Positions 20,551 to 32,510 of a stretch of DNA of 64,000 bases are shown one piece after another; position 1 is the stretch's first letter; each line of letters starts with the position of its first letter. The notes under the pieces were generated by a model. It searched no databases, was not told the DNA's origin, and saw nothing but the letters and a program-made list of their open reading frames with translations. The stretch spans positions 11,467,850 through 11,531,849 of the forward strand of contig NC_083602.1 in NCBI RefSeq assembly GCF_029168945.1, read 5' to 3'. The position numbers and the translations under genes were made by a program. The DNA comes from Cannabis sativa (Eukaryota > Streptophyta > Magnoliopsida > Rosales > Cannabaceae).

Positions 20551-23500
20551 ATGCCAACTCTTGGTTTCGCAGGCGGTTCTAATCAGATGGACGCCAGGCG
20601 GACCACCAGGAGTCAGGGCAACTCAGTGGGGTCGAATCAAGGTCAGGGAGCTCAGTTTCCCCCACCTGTTAGGGGTCGAGATAGAGGTCCCCGAGGCAGG
20701 GCTCGTGGTCGGGGTGATGAGAACCCACCACAGGCTGCCCAGGCTCCCCCAGCCGATCAGGGAGCCCAGAATTGGGAGTTACGGTTTGCGGAAATGCAAG
20801 CCCGGATCGAAGAGCAAGACCTCGAGATTCAGAGGTTGAGACAGCAGGGTGCTCCTGCAGTTCCAGTGCCCGTAGTTCCAGTGGCACCTGCCCCTGCTGC
20901 CCAGGCCGAGATAGTGGTGGCAGCCCATAGATTGGAACCCTTGTACGAAAGGTTCCGGAAGCAAGCACCTCCGGTTTTCCTGGGAGGTCCGGACGTGATG
21001 AAAGCCGAGCAGTGGCTGACGGTGATCACCAAGATTCTGAACTTCATGGGTGTCACCGGTAACGACAGAGTGGTGTGCGCCACATTCCAGTTCCAGGAGG
21101 ACGCTCTGGTCTGGTGGGACATGGTGTCTCAGATCCATGACGTCACCACCATGACCTGGGAAAGGTTCCAGGAACTCTTTAACGCGAAGTACTACAACAA
21201 GGCGGTCAGAAGCGCCAAGAGAAAAGAGTTCGCACCTGACCCAGCGTGAGAATATGAGGGTCACCGAGTATACGACTCAGTTTGATCGGTTGGCGAGGTT
21301 AGCCTCGGGAATTGTGCCGACCGACTTCAGCAAGAAGGAGAAGTATCTTGACGGGTTGAATGCCAAGATCAGGCATGACTTGATGATTACCACGGACGAC
21401 AGCACCACCTATGCTCAGATGGTGGAGAAGGCACTGCGAGCTGAGGGCGCAGTGGGGTGTATGTCAGAATCAGCCAGTACTCCGGTGAGTGGCGGGGCTC
21501 CTACCCCTCCTGCATCAGGCTTTAGCAGGGGGAGTAGCGGTTCGGCCATTGACCAGAGGAAGAGGGCACCCACTGCTTCCGGTGGCTCGAGTCAGAACAA
21601 GAGGTTCCGGGGGAACCAGAACAGAGGGAGTCGTCCTGGTGGAACTGAGACCCAGTTCTCCTATCCCGAGTGCCCTAGCTGCAAGAGGCACCATCGGGGT
21701 GAGTGCAAAGGTCAGGGATGCTTTCATTGTGGCATGCCCGGACATTTCAAGAGGGACTGTCCCCAGCTCCGACCAGAGGCACCGAGAGCTCCAGCGATAC
21801 CCACTCCAGCCAGGGTATTCGCTATCACTCAGGCTGATGCAGATGCCAGCCCATCAGTTGTCACATGTCAGCTTTTTATTAACAACTCGCTATATTCAGT
21901 GCTGTTTGATTCTGGGGCTACACATTCTTATGTGGCGGCCAGAGTCTTTAGTAAATTGGGTAGACCATATGATAGATATGAATCAGGGTTTGGAACCCTG
22001 TTACCTGGCGGAGAATTGGTTATCTCCAATAGGTGGATTAGGTCTATGCCGATCAGGATAGATGGTAGAGAGTTAAGTGCTGATCTGTTAGAGATGAGTT
22101 TAGTCGAATTCGATATTATTTTAGGAATGGATTTCCTATCTAAATATTCGGCGAGTATTGATTGTAAAAGGAAGATGGTGGTCTTCCAACCAGAAAGTGA
22201 GGAACCATTTGTGTTTGTTGGTTCTGTTCAAGGACCTCGGATCCCAGTGATCTCGGCTATGTCAGCTAGAGAATTGTTGCACGGCGGTTGCTTAGGGTTT
22301 CTGGCCGTGGTGGTGGACACCACTCGGCCAGATACCATTCGGCCAGAGGACATCAGGGTGGTTCGGGAATTTCTGGATGTTTTTCCCGAAGAACTTCCAG
22401 GGTTACCACCTCAGCGGGAGATTGATTTCGTGATTGACTTGGCACCAGGGGTGGAACCGGTTTCCAAAGCCCCGTACAGAATGGCTCCAGCTGAACTTAA
22501 GGAATTAAAGATTCAGCTCCAAGGGTTGCTTGACATAGGGTTCATTCGGCCCAGTGTGTCACCCTGGGGAGCCCCGGTTTTATTCGTCAAGAAGAAGGAT
22601 GGATCTATGAGGATGTGCATTGACTACAGGGAATTGAACAAGCTGACGGTGAAGAATATATATCCATTACCTAGGATCGATGACTTGTTCGATCAGCTTC
22701 AGGGGAAGACGGTCTTTTCTAAAATTGATCTCCGTTCGGGTTATCATCAGTTGAGAATCTGAGAGGAGGACATTCCAAAGACGGCTTTTCGAACTAGGTA
22801 TGGACATTACGAATTTCTGGTTATGTCATTCGGACTAACCAATGCTCCTGCAGCATTCATGGACCTGATGAATAGAGTATTCAAGGATTTCCTCGATATC
22901 TGTGTGATTGTGTTTATCGACGACATCCTCGTGTACTCTCAATCAGAAGAGGAGCATGAGTTACATCTTCAGATGGTACTGCAACGACTTCGAGAACATA
23001 AGCTTTATGCCAAGTTCAAGAAATGTGAGTTCTGGCTATCTCAGGTGTCCTTCTTAGGGCACATTGTGAGCAAAGATGGGATCAAGGTGGATCCCGGGAA
23101 GATTGAATCCGTCAGAGATTGGCCGAGACCGAAGACAGTGACAGAGATCAGAAGCTTCTTAGGTTTAGCTGGGTACTACCGTAGGTTCGTCGAAGGGTTC
23201 TCTAAAATTTCAATGCCCCTAACCGAGCTTACAAAGAAGAATCAGCGATTTATTTGGTCAGACAAGTGCCAAGCTAGTTTTCAGGAGCTAAAACAGAGGT
23301 TGATTACCGCTCCAGTACTAGCTTTGCCTTCAGACAAGGAGAAGTTCGTAGTATATTGTGACGCATCCAAACAGGGTTTGGGGTGTGTATTGATGCAAGC
23401 CGATCGGGTAATCGCTTATGCCTCCCGTCAGTTAAAGGATTATGAACAGCGATACCCGACTCATGATCTAGAGTTGGCCGCAGTGGTTTTTGCATTGAAG

Positions 23501-25291
23501 ATTTGGCGACATTACCTTTACGGGGAAAAGTGTGAGATCTATACCGACCATAAAAGTCTCAAGTATTTCTTTACTCAGAAGGATTTGAATATGAGGCAAA
23601 GGCGTTGGTTGGAATTAGTGAAGGATTTCGATTGTGAGATCCTCTATCATCCCGGAAAAGCCAATGTAGTGGCAGATGCCCTGAGCAGAAAGGGTCCCGG
23701 GCAAGTAACTAGTATGGTTCAGATCTCACCTCAGCTAGCAGAGGATATGGTTAGATCCAGCATTGAGTTTGTGGTAGGTCAGCTTCACAACTTAACGCTG
23801 CAATCTGATCTGTTGGAAAGAATAAAAGTCGCTCAGATGACGGATCCAGAGTTAGTAAAGGTCCGAGATGAGGTGTTGGCTGGTCAAGCCAAGGACTTTT
23901 CAGTGTCAGACAGTGGGATGCTTTTGTATAAAGCCAGGGTTTGTGTTCCGAATAGTGTGGAACTTAGAAATGAGATCTTTGAGGAGGCTCATTCTACCCC
24001 GTATTCTCTCCATCCCGGCACCACTAAGATGTACCAAGATTTGAAACCGTACTTCTGGTGGAACGGTATGAAGAAGAATTTGGTAGAATTCGTATCGAGA
24101 TGCCTCACTTGTCAGCAGATTAAGGCTGAACATCAGAGACCAGCAGGGTTGTTGCAGCCTGTAGCCCTACCAGAATGGAAATGGGAGGATATTACGATGG
24201 ATTTTGTGGTCGGGTTACCTAGGACCACGGGTCTATTTGATTCCATATGGGTAGTGGTGCATCGATTTACGAAATCTGCTCATTTTCTGCCGGTTAGAAC
24301 AACATTTTCAGTGGATCAGTTGGCAGAACTGTATGTCAGAGAGATAGTGAGACTTCACGGAGTACCGAAGTCTATAGTTTCGGACAGGGATCCGAAGTTC
24401 ACCTCCAAATTTTAGCAAAGTTTGCAACGGGCAATGGGTACAAAGCTGAAATTTAGTACAGCATTCCATCCTCAGACAGATGGTCAGTCCGAAAGGACAA
24501 TTCAGATATTGGAGGACATGTTGAGAGCCTGTGTTATGGATTTTGAAGGCTCATGGAATAAGTATCTACCGTTGATAGAATTTTCTTACAACAACAGTTA
24601 TCAGAGTACGATAGGGATGGCTCCCTATGAACTGTTGTACGGTAGGAAATGTAGATCCCCTATCCACTGGGATGAGACAGGGGAGAGGAAATACCTAGGT
24701 CCAGAGTCAGTACAGCGGACCAATGAGGCGATAGAAAAGATAAAAGCTAGAATGCTTGCCTCACAGAGCAGATAGAAGAGTTACGCAGATCCGAAACGCA
24801 GAGATGTTGAGTTCCAAGTAGGGAACCATGTGTTTTTACGGGTATCTCCGATGAAGGGGATTAAACGTTTCGGGAAAAGAGGCAAGTTATGCCCTAGATT
24901 TACAGGACCTTTCGAGATTCTCGAGAAGATAGGTCAAGTGGCATATCGGTTAGCATTGCCTCCAGCCTTATCAGCAGTTCACAACGTATTCCATGTCTCG
25001 ATGTTGAGAAAATACGTTTCAGATCCCTCTCATATACTCAGTTATGAGAGTCTTGAGCTACAGCCAGACATGACTTATGAGGAACAGCCAGTGCAGATCC
25101 TAGATAGAAAGGATAAAGTCCTTCGGAATAAGACCATAGCATTGGTCAAGGTTCTCTGGAGAAACAGTAAGGTGGAGGAAGCCACCTGGGAGCTAGAGTC
25201 AGATATGAGAGCTCAATATCCAGAGTTATTCAGGTTAGATTTCGGGGACGAAATCCTTTTAAGGGGGGGAATAGTTGTAAAGCCCGCTTAG
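20551..25291 (+). pseudogene. gag-pol: Gypsy gag-pol polyprotein with one frameshift and three stops
   Basis: Gag starts at MPTLGF (20551). The frame is lost by a 2-bp deletion near 21231 (the sister element reads AKRKEFTHLTQKEN). From 21254 on one frame runs through the zinc knuckle [14 protein letters not shown], protease [10 protein letters not shown], reverse transcriptase ([19 protein letters not shown]), RNase H ([20 protein letters not shown]), integrase (HPGTTKMY ... [28 protein letters not shown]), and a chromodomain-like tail (VLRNKTIALVKVLWRN ... ATWELESDM). Stops are TGA at 22760 (arginine codon), TAG at 24413 (tryptophan) and TAG at 24773 (glutamine). All three fit C-to-T or G-to-A changes, the type produced by decay of methylated cytosines. 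Confidence 0.92.
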
Positions 25292-25534
25292 TTAATTTGG
25301 AAATTATCAGTTAATTATGATTAATTATGAAAATTATTTATAGCTATTTAAATAATTTATTATACTGTTATTTATGGAATTCAGAAATGCATGGTTATGT
25401 TATTCAGTAGTTTTCATATTTTGGAACTCGGCGTTTGGCTCAGTAGAAATCACAATTTAGTATGTTAGTAGTTTGGGACTGGTTTTAGACATTGGGAATG
25501 TCGAGAGTGGCCGGGAATTTCTGGGTCAAGGCTC

Positions 25535-25978
25535 TGATACCATTTTGTAACGTCCCCGCTTCAAGCCTCCATTGGGTCCTTCCACCCACAGAATAATGGC
25601 TCTTATACACGAGTACGGCACTCTGGCTGCTTCCTGGATTGATGACTAACTCTACAGACCAACACAAGTGTTTCCAGCATGCTTTGTCCTCACTCACACG
25701 ATTCCTAGGAAAACTTCCCAGGAGGTCACCCATCCTGAAATTACTCCCAAGTCAAGCTCGCTTAACTGTGGAGTTCTTTCGTGATGGGCTACCGAAAAAC
25801 AAGATGCACCTTGTTGACATAGGTAGTACCAATCAATCCATTTAAGCCCTCTTCAACTGTGTAGTCCCATACCTACACAGTCTCATAATCATCCCACTTG
25901 ACCTTCCCCAGGCGGTGTGGGATTGTACAGCTTACCCGGTATTTCCCCTTACGGATCACGGGACTACTGACTGTCACA
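25535..25978 (-). repeat. Complete Cassandra LTR with adjoining primer-binding site
   Basis: The LTR is 25546-25978 (433 bp). The primer site, TGGTATCAGAGCC on the minus strand, lies just outside it at about 25530-25542. The LTR begins TGTGACAGTCAG and ends GGGGACGTTACA in its own sense. Its centre is the 5S-like region listed separately. Confidence 0.93.
25700..25822 (-). ncRNA. 5S rRNA-like segment of the Cassandra LTR
   Basis: On the minus strand the segment keeps the RNA polymerase III internal promoter of plant 5S genes. Box A is represented by CAGTTAAGCGAGCTTG and box C by GGATGGGTGACCTCCTGGGA (25716-25735). Known Cassandra elements carry this 5S-derived block and are thought to be transcribed from it. 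The sequence is not a functional 5S gene: the flanks diverge from 5S RNA and it stands alone within an LTR. Confidence 0.88.
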
Positions 25979-28900
25979 GCCATGATCTTGGCTATTTTAG
26001 TAAAAAATAAACTTGGCTTCTTGGACGGTACCATCCCTAAACCCTCTCCTTCTGAAACTATTATGTACAATGCTTGGTTTAGGAATAATAACATTGTAAT
26101 TTCTTGGATATTAAATTCTGTGTCTAAAGAAATTTCATCTAGCATTTTATATGATGAATCCGCTGCTGCTATATGGTCTGATCTTAAGGTCCGATTTCAT
26201 CAAAGAAATGGTCCTCACATATACAATTTAAGAAAAAGTTTGATGAACTTGAAACAAGAAAATCAAACTGTAAGTATGTACTATACTAAATTGAAGACCA
26301 TTTGGGAACAATTGTCCAACTATAGACCAGCCTGTGTTTGCAATGGGTGTACTTGTGGTGGTGTCAAGAAACTTCAAGAACACCATCACATGGAACACAT
26401 AATGGCTTTTCTCATGGGACTTTCTGATTCCTTCTCCCAAGTTCGTGGAAGTATATTGATTATGGATCCCCTTCCAGAAATCAATAGAGTATTTCACCTT
26501 GTTACTCAAGAGGAAAACCAGAAGGGAAACCTTAGCACACATTCTGAGCCTAATCCTGGAGTTGCTTTTGCCTTTCAAGGAGATAAATCCAACTCAAACA
26601 GATCTGATTCTCAAGGAAATAAATCTCATCCACCCAAGAAGAATAGGCCATTTTGCACTCATTGCAACATCCTTGGCCACACCGTTGAGAGATGTTACAA
26701 GATCCACGGGTATCCCCCTGGATACAACAAAAACAAACCAAAAGACGCTGCTGCTAATCAATTGCAGACCAACCAAGAAATCAGCAGCAAACCAGTGGAA
26801 AACCAGACCCTGCTGCCTCAACTAACAGCTGTGCAATATCAACAGCTTCTCAATTTGTTGGCTGGACAGCAAGCTAATATTCCCAATCCTGAAACTAACA
26901 ATGGTACAGGTAACCAAGGTATTGTGATGTCTAACATAATCAATTTTCAAATTAACGATTCATGGATCTTAGACTCGGGGGCAACTAGACATATTTGCTC
27001 TAACATAAAATTGTTTCAATGTGTTTGCAATGTTGCCCCCACAAGATTGCTTCTTCCTAATGGGAATTTTATTTTTGTCCATCAAAGTGGATCTGTTGCT
27101 GTCACAGATCAGATTACCTTGCAAAATGTTCTTTTTGTGCCAGATTTCAAGTATAATATAATATCTGTAAGTTGCTTGATAAATGATAATCATGTGAAGG
27201 TTAAATTTACCTTTGATGAGTTCATACTGCAGGACCTTGCCAACAAGAAGAGGATTGGCAAAGGTAATTGTGCAGATGGTCTATACATCCTAGACCAAAA
27301 AGCTGTTGGTTATCCTATTTTCAATGTCACGGCTGAAACTTGGCATGCTAGGCTGGGACATCTATCTGATAAATACTTGAAATTGATAGAAAATAATCTC
27401 AAATGTAATACTTCTTTCTTGCATAAAGACTCACCATGTTACATTTGTCCAAAGGCTAAGCAAAAGAAACTCCCATTTCAAAATAGTGGTAAATTTGCTC
27501 ACAAAATTTTTGATCTTGTGCATTGTGATATTTGGGGTCCTTATCATGTACCTTCTCATTCCAATTTTAGATTCCTTCTTACTCTTGTGGATGACCACTC
27601 TTGATTTACTTGGATTTATCTTTTGAAACATAAGTCTGATGCTTTAAATGTTGTTCCTCAATTCTTAGCTTATGTTCAAAATCAATTTGGTTGCATGATT
27701 AAAACCTTTAGATCTGACAATGCTCCCGAGCTAAGTTTTAAAGATCTTTTCTTAAAAAATGGAATTTTACATGATTCTACTTGTGTTGAGACTCCTGAAC
27801 AGAATGCCATTGCTGAAAGGAAACACCAACACTTACTCAATGTTGCCCGAGCCTTATACTTTCAGGCTCATATGCCCATAAAATTTTGGGGAGAATGCAT
27901 CTTGACAGCTGCTTTTTTGCTCAATCGCACTCCATCTCCAAATTTGCAAAACAAAACTCCCTATGAATTATTATTCAAAAGACAACCTGATTATCAACAT
28001 TTAAAAGTCTTTGGTTGTCTGGTTTTTGCCTCTACCCTCACTGCTCATAGGACCAAATTTGATCCTAGAGCACGCACTTGTGTCTTTCTTGGATATCCTC
28101 AAGGAGTGAAAGGTTATAGACTTTATGACATTAATAATCACCAAATTTTTATCTCAAGAAATGTTATATTTCATGAGCACATATTTCCTTTTCTTAAATT
28201 AAATATTGATGAGACTAATGTTGATCCTTTCACTACCACGGTTGTCCCCTCTAATAATGTTTCAAAAACTATTGTTGAGGATTACCAACACATTACTACT
28301 GATATACCTCAGTCTAGTTCATATGCAGAAAAAGAAAATAATACGCCTACTGGTGCAGACAGTACACCAGCAGCCACTGCAGAAACACAAAGAAACACCA
28401 GTGACAATCGCAATGATACAGTAGTGGATGTCCCTCGCAGAAGCACAAGAACCACTCGACCTCCTTCCTACCTTAGAGACTTTGAATGCCATTCTGCAAT
28501 ACAGGACAAATCATCTACACCTCATGCTTTAAATAAATACCTTTCTTATGCTAGACTAACCGAATCATACAAAGCATTTATACTTGCAGTCACATCTTTG
28601 AAAGAGCCACAAACATATAAACAAGCCATTCATTTTAAACAATGGCTTGATGCTATGGATGCTGAGCTCACTGCCCTCAGGATCAACAAGACTTGGAGTG
28701 TTGTACCTCTCCCACCAAATAGAAGAGTTATTGGTTGTCGTTGGGTTTACAAGATTAAACTCAATAGTGATGGTTCCGTTGAAAGATTCAAGGCTAGACT
28801 TATTGCTCAAGGGTATACGCAACAAGAAGGCCTTGATTTCTTTGATACTTTTTCACCTGTGGCCAAAATGGTCACTTTTAAACTCCTCCTTGCTATATCA

Positions 28901-30162
28901 ACTATTAAACAATGGCATACTTTACAAATTGACATAAACAATGCGTTTTTGAACGGAGACCTCAATGAAGAGGTTTATATGGCCTTACCACCTGGTCTAA
29001 CCGTGTCTAATGATGTCCCTACAGGTACTAATCTAGTTTGTAAACTTCACAAATCCATCTATGGATTACGACAATCGTCTCGACAATGGTACAAGAAACT
29101 CACATCAGCTCTTTTACAAGAAGGTTTCACACAATCAAAGGCTGACTATACTCTCTTCACAAGAGGCAAAGATGACAAATTCATTGCTCTACTTGTCTAT
29201 GTGGATGACATTGTCATCACAGGCCCCAACATTGAAGCCTTACATCAACTTCAAAACACTTTACACCAGCAGTTTAAACTCAAGGCTCTCGGTCAGCTGA
29301 AGTACTTCCTTGGCTTCGAAATTGCCCGTGCTTCTCATGGTCTTTTCATCTCTCAACGGCAATATACTTTACAACTCCTTGAAGACAATGGATACATTGG
29401 TTGCAAACCTGCCAAGGCCCCCATGGATCCGAGAACTCGACTTGATGATCAACAAGGAGAACCTTTGACTAATCCTTCAACCTATAGGCAATTAATTGGG
29501 AAATTACTCTACCTCACACTTTCGAGACCCGACATTACCTATGCCGTCAACACATTGAGTCAATTCATGGCCAATCCTAGAACTCCTCATATGCAAGCCA
29601 TTTCTCATCTTCTTAGGTACCTTAAAGGGAGTCCTGGACAAGGGCTGCTATACCCCAGAAATTCGTCTCTTCATTTAAGAGGATTTTCAGATTCGGATTG
29701 GGCATCTTGTCCAATTACACGAAGATCTACTACTGGCTTTTGTGTGTTCATAGAAGATTGCTTAATCTCTTGGAAAACTAAGAAGCAACCGACTATTTCT
29801 AAAAGCTCTGCTGAAGCAGAATATAGAGCTCTCGCTGCCACGACAAGTGAACTTACATGGCTTCAATACTTGCTGCAAGATTTCCAAATTCAACAAGATA
29901 TGCCTACCTTTATTTACTGTGACAACCAATCAGCTATACATATATCCAACAACCCCACTTTCCACGAACGTACCAAACACATCGAGTTAGATTGTCACTT
30001 CATTCGAGACGAAATCAACAATGCAACTATCCGTCTAATTCCTGTCTCCAGCAACTTGCAATTGGCTGATGCTTTCACCAAACCACTGCCTTCCACAACC
30101 CTCGCAACACACATCAACAAGATGTCTGTATATAATCTATACAGTCCATCTTGAGGGGGGGA

Positions 30163-30446
30163 TATTAAAGACTAAGTGTTAGTCTAAGTTACTCGTTTTG
30201 TATCTTACTGCAAGTCTTATCCTGAAGGTTCTTACTGTATGTTCGATTATCATTTTTTACTCAATTCCTTGTTTGTAATCTGTTACTAACAGATAGGAAA
30301 GTTAGTTGGTATTATTAAGTTAGTTAGTATTGTTGAGTCCTGTAAGTCGGTTGGTCCCTAGGCTATATATACTTGTCTCCTGTCTTTCTTTGTAATTAAT
30401 TCATTCAATCAATAAAGCTCAATTCATTTTTCTTCATTCCGCAATA
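30163..30446 (+). repeat. 3' LTR of the copia element
   Basis: It is 284 bp, preceded by the polypurine tract GAGGGGGGGA and followed by the duplication AGTAA (30447-30451). Confidence 0.95.
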
Positions 30447-31030
30447 AGTAACAAGTCACTCAGCCTCAAGAGTGACAAAAGTCACTCAGCCTCAAAAGTG
30501 ACAAAAGTCACTCGGCCAAGAGAGTGACAAAGTCACTCAGCCATGAGAGTGATAAAGTCACTCAACCAGGCCTCCTACAAAGTCACTCAACCAGGCCTCC
30601 TACAAAGTCACTCGGCCATGACATTGCAAAACTTGGTGAAATTTTCCCTGGCGAGAGGAGAGTGAAGGGATAAGGATACGAACACAAGGACAAAATAAGC
30701 ATGCGAGGAGAGTAATACCACACCTTTTGCAAGTTCTGAAAGTAAGGAGGTACAAGAAATGGAGGCACCACACTAGCAAGATCTGAAAAACCCAACAAAG
30801 GGTACGCTGCAGCCACTACCCCTACAACCCGAAACCACCTTACGCCAGACAAGAGTATGAGGTGCTATAGCAACTTGCAGCCTGAAAGCGACACATTGTC
30901 CCCTTGGGACCACCATGTACCTCAGGCAATTAAACCCTATAAATACCTCTTTCTGAGATGTAGAAGGGGGTTGAAAAATTATTCTTGAAATACTACAATT
31001 AGATCAATAAACAGTTCTTTATTTTTTCTA
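30447..31030. repeat. Tandem repeats and a probable LTR-like fragment
   Basis: From 30452 to about 30620 a 28-31 bp unit around AAGTCACTCAGCCTCAAAAG is repeated about seven times with drift. Near the end a TATA-like CTATAAATACC (about 30939) and AATAAA (about 31008) are spaced as in the promoter and polyadenylation region of an LTR. I infer a decayed LTR here; no element body is visible. Confidence 0.45.
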
Positions 31031-31605
31031 GAGTAATTTGCGGCAAAACCCCCTCAACTATCATTTTACTTGCAAAAAACCATCCAACCTTATATTTTGG
31101 TGGGAAAACCCTCCAAAGTACTGTTCCGTTTACATTTTAAGGTGTCGTCTGTCCAGCTCCTAATTTTGCCCACGTGGCAATGACAAGTCACTTAAAAATT
31201 ATCCTATGTGGCCATATTTTACAAAATAAAAATAAAACTTTTAGAGTAATTTGCGGCAAAACTCCTCCAACTATCAATTTACTTGCAAAGAACCATCCAA
31301 AAAACTTTAAGGTTGGATGGTTTTTTACAAGTAAATTGATAGTTGAGGGAGTTTTGCCGCAAATTACTCTTAAATTTTTTGTTTTTATTTTAATTTTTAT
31401 TTTGTAAAATATGGCCACGTAGGATAATTTTTTATTGACCTGTCATTGCCACGTGGGCAAAATTAGGACTTAACGAGGCTAAATAGGCGACACCTTAAAA
31501 ATGTAAACGAAACAGTACTTTGGAGGGTTTTCCCACCAAAATATGAGGTTGGATGGTTTTTTGCAAGTAAATTGATAGTTGAGGGGGTTTTGCCGCAAAT
31601 TACTC
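31031..31605. mobile_element. Mutator-type foldback element (MULE-MITE), 575 bp
   Basis: The ends are GAGTAATTTGCGGCAAAACC and its reverse complement, forming inverted arms of more than 100 bp. The element is flanked by the 9-bp direct repeat TTTTTTCTA (31022-31030 and 31606-31614), the duplication size of Mutator-like transposons. The interior holds a second, shorter inverted copy of the same arms (about 31242-31370). No coding sequence. Confidence 0.88.
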
Positions 31606-31614
31606 TTTTTTCTA

Positions 31615-32510
31615 CTTTGAGTTAGATATTCAACCTTAATCTTCATCTTCTTCTCTCTTTTCTGATGTAGTTTGATTTTCTGGCCAGTAAGTTGATTGAC
31701 GAGTTCTCATTGTTAACAACAAGGTTAATGTATTGTTATTTTTTTATTCATTTATAACTGTCTTTTTGTTATTTTATAGTTGTTTCATAGTTATTTCTTT
31801 GTTGTTTATGTGTTTTATAGTTTCCATAGTTATTTTTCTGTATTTTTTTGTACAGTTGTTTAGTTTATGTGCAATTTTTATGGTGTATATTTTTATTAAT
31901 TTATTTCACACAATTTTTTTGTTGTATATATGTTCATTAGTTTTGTTCTTTTTATGTTATTTTTTAGTAGTTTTCAGAATATTTTTTGTTCAACAATTAT
32001 TTTTTAGTTGTTTTTTTATACATTTGTATTTTTTTATGGTGTATATTTTTATTTTTTTCTGACAATTTTTTTGGTTATATGTGTACGTTACTTTATAGTT
32101 TAGATACATATGTTTAGTTTATTTTTTTGGACATATTTTATCAAAAAAAAAAAAAGATTTGAGATTTTTTGTTCTTTTTAATTAACACAATGTGTAATAG
32201 TAAATTTGACATATTAATTACATATTACGTATTATATTATATACCCTATTTTTTCATTATAAACGTAATTATTTTTTTAACTTTTAAAAAATAAATTATC
32301 ATTTTAATTGCTACTAATTCAAAAAGAAAAGGAAAAAAAGTTAAAAGTATGAAATTATAACAACAAATTTTATGATAAAAAAAAATAATGTAGTATAGTA
32401 CAAAAAGATAAATTAAGTTGTCAAAACTAAGTAAGAAAAAATGGTAATACAAAAACATATTGATGAGTTGGTATTGCTTTGCATATTATAACTATGTCAT
32501 TGTATTGTTA
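31615..32510. other. T-rich and A-rich non-coding DNA
   Basis: Long stretches of T runs and ATTTTT motifs, with no supported exon. The open frames here are low-complexity Phe/Leu/Ile reading of T-rich DNA. Confidence 0.6.

Larger units (their letters stand above)
18018..25520 (+). mobile_element. Ty3/gypsy chromovirus (Tekay/Del type) with complete 5' LTR and truncated 3' LTR
   Basis: It has an LTR at 18018-20307 (TGTAAAGCCC..GTTACA), a primer site at 20311, gag-pol at 20551-25291, a polypurine tract at 25263, then only the first 245 bp of the 3' LTR (25276-25520) before Cassandra sequence. Those 245 bp differ from the 5' LTR at one position, so the insertion is young. The integrase ends in a degenerate chromodomain, which fits the chromovirus group with long LTRs. 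Confidence 0.93.
17806..25978 (-). mobile_element. Cassandra TRIM with most of its interior and 3' LTR replaced by a gypsy element
   Basis: The unit is flanked by the 5-bp duplication GCCAT (17801-17805 and 25979-25983) and has Cassandra LTR ends on both sides, TGTAACGTCCCC and CTGTCACA on the plus strand. On the minus strand the complete LTR (25978-25546) carries a 5S-like segment and is followed by a tRNA-Met primer site (TGGTATCAGAGCC). Only about 12 further Cassandra bases remain before gypsy sequence begins at 25520. At the far end only 143 bp of the second LTR survive (17806-17948). Cassandra encodes no proteins and is normally under 1 kb. The size here comes entirely from the gypsy material. 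Confidence 0.88.
17564..30154 (+). pseudogene. gag-pol: Copia gag-pol polyprotein, interrupted by a nested element and one stop
   Basis: The coding parts are 17564-17805 and 25984-30154, all in one frame across the insertion (MSWSRA then MILAILVKNKLGF). The order is: gag with the LLTGQDNYMSW motif and a zinc knuckle (CTHCNILGHTVERC); protease (WILDSGATRHIC); integrase zinc finger (HARLGHLS ... CYICPKAK) and core (HCDIWGP, FRSDNAPE, QNAIAERKH); reverse transcriptase (VYVDDIVITG); RNase H (FSDSDWASCP, SAEAEYRALA, DNQSAIHIS). It ends shortly before the polypurine tract. Besides the insertion there is one TGA (27602-27604) at an arginine codon in the integrase, DDHS-stop-FTW. The rest is open, so the element was probably coding-competent not long ago. 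Confidence 0.93.
17118..30446 (+). mobile_element. Ty1/copia retrotransposon, nearly intact apart from a nested insertion in gag
   Basis: The LTRs are 284 bp each (17118-17401 and 30163-30446), begin TATTAAAGAC, end CCGCAATA, and differ at about three positions, which indicates a recent insertion. The 5-bp duplication AGTAA flanks the whole. A polypurine tract (GAGGGGGGGA) precedes the 3' LTR. Its own length, without the nested 8.2 kb, is about 5.1 kb. The single gag-pol frame is split at codon ATG of SRAM by a Cassandra-ended unit. Confidence 0.95.

Noticed and set aside
20561..21264. Overlapping open frames of 76-161 codons in gypsy gag
   Set aside because: They overlap the recognised gag frame, whose GC-rich codon use leaves other frames open by chance.
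25700..25822. A genuine 5S rRNA gene
   Set aside because: It sits inside an LTR with TG..CA ends and a primer site, and its flanks diverge from 5S RNA, so the Cassandra interpretation is better.
28565..28825. Minus-strand frame within copia pol
   Set aside because: Shadow of the reverse transcriptase frame.
30583..30852. Open frame of 89 codons on the minus strand after the copia element
   Set aside because: It overlaps a tandem repeat and an LTR-like promoter region; no domain recognised.
31733..32062. Open frame of 109 codons rich in Phe, Leu and Ile (membrane-like)
   Set aside because: Low-complexity T-rich DNA gives hydrophobic translations; no start context, homology or splice sites.
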